Source of the DNA: Hemicordylus capensis
Taxonomy: Eukaryota > Chordata > Lepidosauria > Squamata > Cordylidae
NCBI RefSeq assembly: GCF_027244095.1
Contig: NC_069659.1
Coordinates: 146,792,001 to 146,856,000, forward strand
DNA length: 64,000 nucleotides
Direction of reading: 5' to 3'
The position numbers were made by a program, and so were the translations under genes. Below are positions 59,801 to 64,000 of the stretch, piece after piece (the first letter of the stretch is position 1; each line of letters starts with the position of its first letter). The notes below the pieces were generated by a model. The model saw nothing but the letters and a program-made list of their open reading frames with translations. It searched no databases and was not told where the DNA came from.

Positions 59801-61500
59801 TACTGAATAAACTTTACTTTGTTTTTGTATACTAATGTCTTATGTCTCGTTGTTTAAACCACATCCAGAATTTATTACACCTACTACAATAGAGGTGAGT
59901 CAGAAGAGTGATCAGATACTTAGGATAAATATAGATTGGTGGCAGCAGAAATGTAATAAGTGGAGGTGGTATCAGGAGGGTTTAGGATGACAAAACCCTT
60001 TAAATTCTGCCAACAATTTCTGGTCTTGAGCTGAGGTTCTGCTCTAAACTTCCTCAGAGATTTGGAGGGGAGGGTATGTAGGTCAGAGCCTTTTCCATCA
60101 TCACAAGTAAATCTGTATGACAGAATAGAATATTACATTACATGCATTCCTGTAAACGATAACACCCTGTACAGTTCAGCATTTGACAGTCACATAACAT
60201 TCATACCAAAGTTTGCCTCTTCAAAAGTGGTGCTTCTCCATCAAAAACAAAGACAGGACGAATCCGAAAAAATAGCAGCTTGCAAAGTCGATGAAACAAA
60301 GTGAGAAGATGAGCATTGTGGATGGAATTACCATGACGGTCCCTTGCTCCTTTAACAGCTTGGTTCAACCAAATACTGATATCTTTGAAGGGCATTCATA
60401 GGAAGACAACCGGGCAAGTGGACACATACACACAATCAATCAATCAACTCTCAAGTATGCCACTCATTTATGTCTGATACTTCAAGGGTCTGCATCTGTG
60501 GGTTCTTCTAGTCCATGAAATCTTTAATCACTTTTTTTTTTTAATAAGCACAAAGATTAACATGCCTTAATGGCCAAAGAAAGGCAATACAGCTACCGAA
60601 GCTGACAACTCCACTGCAAACAATAAGATATCAGACAAATTGCCGACAATGAGGGAGGCTCGGTTGTCGTGCATGCGGGACAGGGCCTTCTCTGTTGCTC
60701 TCTGGAATGACTCTGGAATGCTCTCCCGGTAGCTATTCGCTCCTCGGTCTCCAATGCAGCTTTTAGAAAAAGTGTAAAATCTTGGCTTTTTTGCCCAGGC
60801 ATTTATTTGATTCTCTGCTGCTGCTCTTTATAGTCTGTATTGCCTTTATGCTTTTGTTTTAAATTTTTAATCAGATTTGTTTAATTCCCCCCCCCCACTT
60901 AATATTTTAATTGTGTCTTTTTTACCATCTTGTGTTTAAATTTTTGCTGTAAACCACCTTGGGATTGCTTTAATGAAAGGCAGTATATAAATTTAACAAT
61001 ATTAATTAATTAAACCACCAGATAATCTATCAATTATCTAACCAACCATTGGTTAGCAAACTATGATTCTACTCTTTTAAACAAAGTATTTTTATAATTT
61101 ACTCAGTATAATTCACTTAAAAGTCGGCAAGAGCAGTAATGCTAATGAAATCCCACAATTCCCTGATGAGCAGATGACTGGCAGAAATTAGGAGGCACTA
61201 TGTTGCTTCCTTAAATCATAAGATTACTTTTTCCAGGAGAGAAAGGGGGCATGGAAATTCACTAGCACAATAGGAAATGTTTGTTCTGCTACTGGGATCA
61301 TCAATAACTGCACAATCTGGCCTGCTGTGGGCATCCTCTCCCCACTACCCTGGCAGTGATTTGGGGGATCACATTAATTGACCATCATTAGATTATGGAT
61401 TTTTAAGGATACCAACAGCAAGAATTTTTCCTTCCAGCGTTTCTGGATTTATAGGTCTTCCAGAGCACTCCAGCAGCTTCCAAAGTCCTTGAACTCCCAT
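36657..61500 (-). CDS. ERCC5: ERCC5 (XPG) structure-specific DNA repair endonuclease, complete 15-exon coding region
   Basis: XPG cuts the 3' side of the damage bubble in nucleotide excision repair and works with TFIIH in the nucleus. Coding exons (minus strand, high to low): 61413-61500, 60207-60382, 58461-58576, 58260-58352, 58067-58127, 54563-54706, 52669-52876, 50722-51663, 50318-50565, 49569-49688, 46200-46413, 45287-45431, 43307-43507, 40770-40854, 36657-37196. They sum to 3381 bp, 1126 residues plus stop, with no internal stop, against 1186 in human. The N nuclease domain carries D30 and D77, and the I domain carries E750 and D771, matching human D30, D77, E791 and D812. The acidic spacer (about 300-690) is the least conserved part. 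A PIP box (QLRIDSFF) starts at 949, and the basic C-terminus looks like a nuclear localisation region. Introns 1, 3 and 13 have non-standard splice sites. Identity rests on near-colinear match to the remembered human protein. Confidence 0.97.
37254..38261. mobile_element. hAT-like non-autonomous element, 1008 bp, perfect 8-bp target duplication
   Basis: Ends are TAGGGATGTGTGAATTGATT and, reversed, TAGGGATGTGGATGAATCGA. GTATGGAG flanks it on both sides (37246-37253 and 38262-38269). The inside has several tandem-like blocks with accaatttctttgaaatctg, each followed by a tggtagc..cccattgggca unit, and an (AATCA)n run at 38213-38236. It lies in ERCC5 intron 14, close to the acceptor of exon 15. 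Confidence 0.9.
38613..38838 (+). repeat. LINE-tail repeat, forward copy 3
   Basis: tccctgctaactgggcaaag, gtggctgttgctgaagcc, gtgagccctctgaggacaaa and aaatcgctttgagaccttt. In ERCC5 intron 14. Confidence 0.75.
39660..39930. mobile_element. Truncated copy of the hAT-like family at 37254-38261
   Basis: Matches the right part of the larger copy (cctttgaaattttggtggta, gggcactaccaccc, gattcgatttgggtacaaat) and ends gtgcacatcccta at 39930. The left end is missing. Confidence 0.75.
40247..40546 (-). repeat. SINE with 5S-like head (reverse)
   Basis: Reversed, the head contains cttagctaagcagggtccac, which resembles the 5S rRNA phrase gctaagcagggtcggg. It then has gcatctccaagataggac, tgagagagattcctgcctgc, and the tail gatggagcaatggtctgac and cagctttctatgttctta. 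The tail is shared with the tRNA-headed SINE at 2990-3222. In ERCC5 intron 14. Confidence 0.7.
40770..40854 (-). CDS. ERCC5: ERCC5 coding exon 14 (85 bp)
   Basis: Reads [20 protein letters not shown] then LKQLNAQQ, matching human [20 protein letters not shown]. Its start is fixed by the AC acceptor of the U12 intron. It ends in phase 0 at donor gtatta. Confidence 0.95.
40855..40870 (-). other. ERCC5: U12 branch site and AC acceptor of ERCC5 intron 13
   Basis: Read on the minus strand the intron ends TCCTTAACTACCACAC. TCCTTAAC is the exact U12 branch consensus. Its branch adenosine is the tenth base from the intron end, which is AC. Joining GA|A TTT TGC restores the human reading E-F-C-Q. Confidence 0.92.
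40961..41725. mobile_element. Unclassified element carrying a CT-rich minisatellite
   Basis: Begins near actagctgaactcg with a perfect stem CGCACAGA/TCTGTGCG at 40975-40993, then the minisatellite, then a pyrimidine-rich part, ending ggtcgtccgtaagtgaatta then tttatatagata. Element limits are inferred from these ends and from similar-looking ends in other genomes. Family unknown. In U12 intron 13 of ERCC5. Confidence 0.4.
41055..41415. repeat. CT/C-rich minisatellite, about 30-35 bp unit
   Basis: About ten variant units of the form cctctctcgcttgcgctgta followed by tctcccccc. Higher-order repeat: the unit ending cttggtggcgctgtatctcc recurs at about 41152 and 41318. It creates long proline/leucine/serine-rich open frames in all three forward frames, which are artefacts. 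Confidence 0.85.
41806..42382. mobile_element. hAT-like foldback element, 577 bp, inserted in a SINE
   Basis: Ends TAGGGATGGGCCCGGACC and, reversed, TCGGGGTGTGCACGGAACC. ACAGGGAC repeats exactly on both sides (41798-41805 and 42383-42390). Inner arms of about 95 bp (about 41891-41985 and 42240-42335) are almost perfect inverted copies, running from gtacctttaagagcggcggg to gcggcaggacacc. Very GC-rich against an A/T-rich background. The flanks join into a Sauria-like SINE (cagtggttagtgttgg .. tctgagttcaaatccctgct). In ERCC5 intron 13. Confidence 0.88.
43297..43306 (-). other. ERCC5: U12 AT-AC 5' splice site of ERCC5 intron 13
   Basis: The intron starts ATATCCTTTT, the minor-spliceosome AT-AC donor consensus. 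It pairs with a perfect branch motif and an AC acceptor at 40855-40870. Confidence 0.92.
43307..43507 (-). CDS. ERCC5: ERCC5 coding exon 13 (residues 852-918)
   Basis: Reads [20 protein letters not shown], then [20 protein letters not shown] and [15 protein letters not shown], matching the human I-domain C-terminal part. It ends in phase 2 (GA of the Glu codon) directly before the AT-AC donor ATATCCTTTT. No GT donor is available near this edge. Confidence 0.96.
43625..43860. mobile_element. Truncated relative of the GC-rich hAT-like foldback
   Basis: Starts TAGGGATGTGCCCGAAGTTG and contains ctttaagggcaggggagggt then actcacccctcccgccgc, echoing the 41806-42382 element. The right end is not found. 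In ERCC5 intron 12, about 120 bp upstream of the exon 13 acceptor. Confidence 0.6.
44012..44267 (-). repeat. LINE-tail repeat, copy 4 (reverse)
   Basis: (CTA)n end, tatcccgctcttcaaccaaa, gcggtttacaaagaaaaata, gggctcacaatctataaaaa, and the end gctcagttagcagggg. In ERCC5 intron 12. Confidence 0.8.
44401..44640 (+). repeat. LINE-tail repeat, copy 5 (forward)
   Basis: tactaactgagcatagaggc, tagcaggggagaacaactg, then ctatgtaaactactttgtga and acagtatataaatt. Only 134 bp from the reverse copy 4, forming an inverted pair in ERCC5 intron 12. Confidence 0.75.
45287..45431 (-). CDS. ERCC5: ERCC5 coding exon 12 (residues 804-851)
   Basis: Reads [20 protein letters not shown] then [18 protein letters not shown], the helix-two-turn-helix DNA-binding region of the FEN1/XPG family with its conserved GSDYTEGIP. 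The donor is gtaggc, phase 2. A decayed copy of its 5' edge lies about 400 bp away in intron 11. Confidence 0.96.
45738..46087 (+). repeat. LINE-tail repeat, copy 6 (forward), interrupted
   Basis: The start ccctgctaactaggaaa is itself doubled. The body is broken at about 45796-45940 by the exon 12 duplicate and resumes with ggttgtcactggtgtctccc and tttgtaagccccgttgag. In ERCC5 intron 11. Confidence 0.65.
45808..45897 (-). pseudogene. Decayed partial duplicate of ERCC5 exon 12 5' edge with intron 11 flank
   Basis: About 85-90 bp aligns with 45411-45498 at roughly 80% by eye. Shared words include ttcgatctaag, accaggtgtga and tgttctaaaa. The exonic part would read LDRTKLI, but the acceptor AG of the real exon (ttcag) has become cat, so it cannot splice as the parent does. 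It interrupts a LINE-tail repeat that begins near 45738 and resumes near 45940. Confidence 0.75.
46200..46413 (-). CDS. ERCC5: ERCC5 coding exon 11, I-domain catalytic exon (residues 733-803)
   Basis: Contains [19 protein letters not shown] and [21 protein letters not shown]750 corresponds to the catalytic E791 of human XPG and D771 to D812. It ends NQLG in phase 1 before donor gtaagg. All metal-ligand acidic residues expected in this exon are present. Confidence 0.97.
49432..49520 (+). repeat. SINE head fragment
   Basis: gaagccagcatggtacaatg followed by gattaaaatcccac resembles the Sauria head and B box. It ends about 50 bp past the exon 10 donor of ERCC5. Confidence 0.4.
49569..49688 (-). 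CDS. ERCC5: ERCC5 coding exon 10 (residues 693-732)
   Basis: Forty codons, phase 0 at both ends, reading [20 protein letters not shown] then [20 protein letters not shown]. This is the entry to the second (I) nuclease domain. Confidence 0.96.
50318..50565 (-). CDS. ERCC5: ERCC5 coding exon 9
   Basis: Begins [19 protein letters not shown], matching the human GSFIEVQS block, and ends [10 protein letters not shown] before donor gtaatt. The middle is acidic spacer. It is 248 bp, phase 1 in and phase 0 out. Confidence 0.93.
50722..51663 (-). CDS. ERCC5: ERCC5 coding exon 8 (large acidic spacer exon)
   Basis: 942 bp, against 1074 bp in human, fully open in the frame set by its neighbours. Conserved landmarks are [20 protein letters not shown], the repeated SPRT motif (MSPRTLKAI), and a final EESDSDG. 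The rest is poorly conserved, rich in Ser, Glu and Gln, and is likely disordered. The shorter length accounts for most of the size difference from the human protein. Confidence 0.94.
51894..52602. mobile_element. hAT-like non-autonomous element, 709 bp
   Basis: Ends TAGGGATGTGCAAAACATTT and, reversed, TAGGGATGTGCATGAAACAG. Flanking octamers tcagatat and ttaaatat agree at 6 of 8. The terminus matches the 37254-38261 family, but the inside is unrelated by eye. In ERCC5 intron 7. Confidence 0.8.
52669..52876 (-). CDS. ERCC5: ERCC5 coding exon 7
   Basis: Reads [20 protein letters not shown], then [15 protein letters not shown] and [14 protein letters not shown], a strongly conserved spacer block. 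It is 208 bp and ends in phase 1 before donor gttgta. A hAT-like element sits in the intron just 67 bp after its donor. Confidence 0.95.
53250..53435 (+). repeat. Degenerate Sauria-like SINE
   Basis: tgtgtagtgtatatgactgg and gtttcaaatccctgttcag (B box), then cagtggtaaagtaggaacaa. In ERCC5 intron 6. Confidence 0.45.
53725..53935 (+). repeat. Sauria-type SINE with internal (CT)n expansion
   Basis: Head gagtcactgtggtatagtgg, tcatgaaactcacagggtga, then a (CT)n run at 53829-53861 where the SINE normally has ctctcagcc, then cctgtgaggtgg. In ERCC5 intron 6. Confidence 0.75.
54563..54706 (-). CDS. ERCC5: ERCC5 coding exon 6 (48 codons)
   Basis: Phase 0 at both ends. Contains [20 protein letters not shown] and [16 protein letters not shown], nearly identical to human. 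In human XPG this part of the spacer includes regions linked to TFIIH and ubiquitin binding (family knowledge, not tested here). Confidence 0.95.
55532..56140 (+). mobile_element. CR1 LINE fragment, endonuclease/linker region (forward)
   Basis: Phrases such as gaccttggacttaatcctga and gtgtgatccaattcagcata, and the linker codons for [12 protein letters not shown] near 56100, match the CR1 endonuclease C-terminus and linker. Broken frame. In ERCC5 intron 5. Confidence 0.6.
56141..57010 (-). mobile_element. CR1 LINE 3' end (reverse)
   Basis: Reversed, it reads [40 protein letters not shown] and [17 protein letters not shown], then the CR1 3' UTR, ending gctgttcttatgt at 56141. Two open frames of 126 and 128 codons survive. 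Confidence 0.85.
57015..57180 (+). mobile_element. CR1 LINE 3' UTR tail (forward)
   Basis: acaagttgcaggggagcaac, gcatctagtgggccactgtg, gataggccttgggcctgatc and gggctgttcttatgta. It is the inverted mate of the tail at 56141-56290. Confidence 0.8.
58067..58127 (-). CDS. ERCC5: ERCC5 coding exon 5 (61 bp)
   Basis: A tiny exon reading [20 protein letters not shown] with a final Q, flanked by a tag acceptor and a gtaact donor. The smallest human XPG exon is also reported as 61 bp. Confidence 0.93.
58260..58352 (-). CDS. ERCC5: ERCC5 coding exon 4
   Basis: Reads [20 protein letters not shown] then [10 protein letters not shown], matching the human segment [23 protein letters not shown]. The acceptor is ccctcag and the donor gtgact; the exon is 93 bp and ends in phase 2. 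It starts the long acidic spacer unique to XPG. Confidence 0.92.
58461..58576 (-). CDS. ERCC5: ERCC5 coding exon 3 (residues 89-126), GC donor
   Basis: Encodes [20 protein letters not shown] and the following helical arch region up to a split codon. The only placement that keeps the frame and the human exon edge uses AG|GCAAGA, a GC donor with otherwise strong complementarity to U1. The family has an intron at the same place in human XPG. Confidence 0.88.
58750..59529. other. ERCC5 intron 2 stretch, nothing recognised
   Basis: About 780 bp of intron with no repeat or gene I can name. Confidence 0.4.
59530..59766 (-). repeat. LINE-tail repeat, copy 7 (reverse)
   Basis: tactgtttttcaacaaaagt, gaagcagtgtacataggtat, gtcccccaaagggttcacaa, ccagcaacagccactggagg. 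In ERCC5 intron 2. Confidence 0.8.
60207..60382 (-). CDS. ERCC5: ERCC5 coding exon 2 (residues 30-88)
   Basis: Encodes the rest of the N nuclease core. It reads [12 protein letters not shown] at the start, with D30 split across the exon junction, and [10 protein letters not shown] with D77, both metal-binding in the family. The acceptor is cttcaaag and the donor is gtatga. It ends in phase 0, so the next exon supplies AKRRQRKD where human has VKRRQRKD. Confidence 0.95.
60640..61005 (+). mobile_element. L2-type LINE 3' end, variant
   Basis: gggacagggccttctctgtt and the end gtaaaccaccttgggattgc then gcagtatataaatttaa resemble the 3' part of the 63197-63975 copy. In ERCC5 intron 1. Confidence 0.65.
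61401..61412 (-). other. ERCC5: U12-type 5' splice site of ERCC5 intron 1
   Basis: The intron opens GTATCCTTAAAA, a full match to the GT-AG subclass of minor-spliceosome donors. The 3' end (60383 onward, minus strand) lacks a strong pyrimidine tract, which also fits, but the expected branch motif TCCTTAAC is only weakly approximated (TTCCTATGA, about 14 nt from the exon). The human XPG gene is reported to contain U12-type splice sites. Confidence 0.75.
61413..61500 (-). CDS. ERCC5: ERCC5 coding exon 1 (residues 1-29)
   Basis: The exon begins [14 protein letters not shown], the N-terminus typical of XPG/FEN1 nucleases, and ends after 29 codons plus one base. The donor that follows is GTATCCTT, a minor-spliceosome type. 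No GC-rich promoter is seen around it. An AG at the end of a pyrimidine-rich run (tttcaacag) lies 34 bp upstream of the ATG, so the 5' UTR may continue in an upstream exon, or the gene may be entered by splicing from the left neighbour. Confidence 0.93.
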
Positions 61501-61586
61501 CTTTTATTTGTGAATTTAAGTAAGGTGCATCTGTTGAAAATAATTGAAAAAACTGGTTGATCAAACAAAAAAGACATCTTGGAAAG

Positions 61587-61587
<1 letters not shown>

Positions 61588-61628
<41 letters not shown>
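61588..61628. repeat. (CA)n microsatellite upstream of ERCC5 ATG
   Basis: About 40 bp, ending 88 bp upstream of the start codon in transcript orientation. It is (GT)n on the coding strand. Confidence 0.9.
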
Positions 61629-61630
<2 letters not shown>

Positions 61631-62097
61631 TCAGTTGCTATTACTTACTATAATTTTATTTTTTACTATTTTATAGTATTTATACAAGCATGCTGAGCAC
61701 TCCACAGAGTATTTAGCTGAACACTAACCAGCATATCTTACTATCAAAATATGAGACAACATGCACTCAGCATGAAATGATGGTATCCACAGCAAAGCGA
61801 AATAGCTGGATAGTCTCATTAATCAACGTTTCTCCGTCCGCTCTGTGCAGCCTGGAGTCTCAGAGACAATAAAATTAAGGCAACTGGCCCACGAAAATCA
61901 CTGATAAAGACTAAAGATATAACTGTGAGAATTAAAGCATTGTTCATTGCTTTGTACATTGTATTAAAGCTTTGTAAATTGTATTAAAAACATACCATTT
62001 TAACTTGCATATTTCTATATTTGTGGAGGATTCTAGGATATCAATGAAAGACAAACTTCTTTCAAACAGTTCCGATACATTAGAGTGTTCATGGTTA

Positions 62098-62181
62098 AAG
62101 CTGCAATCCTTTGCAAGCATACTTGTTAGTAAGACTAACTAAACTCTATGAGGCTGACTTCTGTTGAGTGAGTATGCTTAG
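62098..62181. repeat. Short palindromic-ended repeat, about 84 bp
   Basis: gctgcaatcctttgcaagca at the left and gagtatgcttaggactg at the right. Similar units are at about 11908-11995 and 47066-47133. The ends CAATCCT and AGGAxTG are inverted. Confidence 0.55.
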
Positions 62182-63196
62182 GACTGAAGAGCACTTCTGA
62201 AAATCATTGTGTATTACTGGCCAGCCCTCAGTAATGGATGTCACAGGCCAAGCAGTCATGGTGGCACATATTCCACTTTTGGCCAGTTCAGCTGGCCAGA
62301 AGGGATGAGCTGTGCTGCTGTAACTGGGCAACAATTACTTTTTGCTCTCTCCCTGCCCAGTTCACTGGCACACAATAGTGTAGCAAGCTCTGTAGAGCGC
62401 TATGTACAAGAAGACCATGGACCCTACTGCATAATTTCCTCATAGGGATCAACTTGGAACTAAAAAAATATTAATACCTCCCAAGCGGCTGGGTAGAAGG
62501 CTCTGAAATTTCACATGGAGTTCCTACATGAAGATAGCATTAGATCTATGGATGTTCCAGATTAGTCCACCTGTTGATTTTTAATGAATTTTTTTTTAAA
62601 GAAAGTTTAATTTTAAAAATTCATTAAAAATCAAATGGGTGGACTGATCTTCTTGAACATCCATACATTTAATGCTATCTTTATATAGGAACATGTGAAA
62701 TTTCAAGGCTTTTGGCCCAGTCATTCGGGAAGTATTAATATCTTTGTGTTTTTCATTTATCTCTATGGGTGACTTATGATTTAAGTTGGAAATTCAGCTC
62801 ACCCTAACCCATGTTTGCTCAACTGTAGGCCCCTCCCTGCTGGCATACTGTTTCCTAGCAAGTGAGATGAAATGCGGGGCCGGGGCGGCGGTGGGGGGGA
62901 GAGAATGACCAGCAGCATTCCTCCTTCCTCCTCCTGTGGCTGGCTGACTAGGTGATCTGGCTTAGCATACTCCTCCCTCAGTCTGACTCACAGGTTCAGC
63001 AATGCAGGAAATGCTGATTAGTGTTCCATAACAACAATTCCCTCCTTAATGAATCTGTCAGTCAGACTGACATCTAGTCAACCGGTTGGGAAGAGAGAGG
63101 GACAAAGCTAGGTAGGCAGTATATTGTGGAGCCCTGGTCACAAGGCTGCAGGATGCAGAAGGAATCCATAGGGTAAAACCTAGGTTTACCAGGTTG
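62182..63196. other. Intergenic upstream of ERCC5, no gene recognised
   Basis: An inverted repeat of about 25-30 bp occurs around 62570-62660 (attaaaaatcaaatgggtgg facing ccacctgttgatttttaatg). There is a short G-rich patch near 62876-62906. No exon of BIVM, the mammalian upstream neighbour of ERCC5, was recognised. Confidence 0.4.
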
Positions 63197-63931
63197 AAAC
63201 AGCGGCCAAAAGTGCCTTCTATCAGCTTCGGCTGATACACCAGCTACGTCCGTTTCTTGAGTTAGACAACCTCAAAACAGTGGTACATCTGCTGGTAACC
63301 TCCACACTGGATTACTGCAATGTGCTCTATGTGGGGCTGCCCTTGTACGTAGTCCAGAAACTACAGTTGGTCCGGAATGCGGCAGCCAGGCTGGTCTCTG
63401 GGTCATCTAGGAGAGACCATCTTACTCCCGTATTGAAGGAGTTACACTGGCTGCCAATATGTTTCCGGGCAAAATACAAGGTGTTGGTCATAGCCTATAA
63501 AGCCCTAAACAGCTTGGGCCCTGGGTTTTTAAGAGAACGTCTTCTTCGTTATGAACCCCACCGCCCACTGAGATCATCAGGAGAGGTCCGTCTGCATTTG
63601 CCACTGGCTCGTCTGGTGGCTACTCAGGGACAGGCCTTCTCCGTTGCTGCCCCGAGGCTTTGGAATGCGCTCCCTAGTGAAATAAGAGCCTCCCCATCTC
63701 TGACACCTTTTAAAAAGTATCTAAAGACACATTTCTTCACCCAGACTTTTAACTGATATTGTTTTGATTGTTTTAATGTTGTTTTTAGAATATTGTTTCA
63801 AAATTTTAAATTGTGTTTTAAATGTCTTGCTTTTAAATTTTTTGTTTTTGTTTTTAATTAATGTTTTACTTTTAATCTTGCTGTAAACCTCCTAGAGACG
63901 TAAGTTTTGGGCGGTGTAAAAATATGATAGA

Positions 63932-63970
<39 letters not shown>

Positions 63971-63975
63971 AATGT
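63197..63975 (+). mobile_element. L2-type LINE 3' end, 5'-truncated
   Basis: Open for 158 codons from 63280: TLDYCNVLYVGLPLYVVQKL, NAAARLVSGSSRRDHLTPVL, KELHWLPICFRAKYKVLVIA and YKALNSLGPGFLRERLLRYE. The 3' end reads agacgtaagttttgggcggt, with an (AAAT)n tail at about 63930-63971. It is less decayed than the copy at 1-2402. Confidence 0.88.
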
Positions 63976-64000
63976 TTTGGATTTGAAGCTGAGTGGAGTT

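Noticed and set aside
62182-64000. Last exons of BIVM expected upstream of ERCC5
   Set aside because: No peptide resembling the BIVM C-terminus was found. The region holds intergenic sequence and an L2 end.

Overview
The window looks like squamate reptile (lizard or snake) nuclear DNA. The evidence is intron-rich vertebrate genes, Sauria-type tRNA SINEs, CR1 and L2 LINE tails, many short hAT-like DNA elements and abundant (CA)n microsatellites. No bacterial-style operons, CRISPR arrays or rRNA/tRNA genes were seen. Two host genes can be read exon by exon, both on the minus strand.

ERCC5 (XPG, the nucleotide-excision-repair endonuclease) runs from its ATG at 61500 to its stop at 36657. I could place 15 coding exons whose lengths sum to 3381 bp, giving a continuous 1126-residue protein with every splice phase matching. 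Intron 13 is an AT-AC minor-spliceosome (U12) intron with near-perfect signals, intron 1 has the U12 donor GTATCCTT, and intron 3 uses a GC donor. A decayed partial copy of exon 12 lies in intron 11.

METTL21E, a class I protein-lysine methyltransferase, runs from 27853 to 18429 in four coding exons (771 bp, 256 residues, open throughout). It is downstream of ERCC5, as in mammals, where the human copy is a pseudogene. Between the two genes, a 127-bp open segment with splice-like edges (29553-29679) could not be assigned.

The rest is mobile-element sediment. From 1 to 2402 there is an L2-type LINE entering from the left edge. From 2990 to 6825 there are SINEs, a CR1 tail and a terminal-inverted-repeat element. 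From 7913 to 12372 there is a degraded LINE of another clade, a Sauria SINE and a 1.45-kb hAT-like element. A CR1 remnant lies at 13318-14579 and an L2 endonuclease fragment at 15880-16680. Inside ERCC5 at least four non-autonomous hAT-like elements share the terminus TAGGGATG, three of them with recognisable 8-bp target duplications. At 55532-57180 pieces of CR1 lie head to head, and another L2 3' end closes the window (63197-63975). At least seven copies of one LINE-tail repeat are scattered in both orientations. Stretches not listed as features are introns or intergenic DNA in which I recognised nothing.
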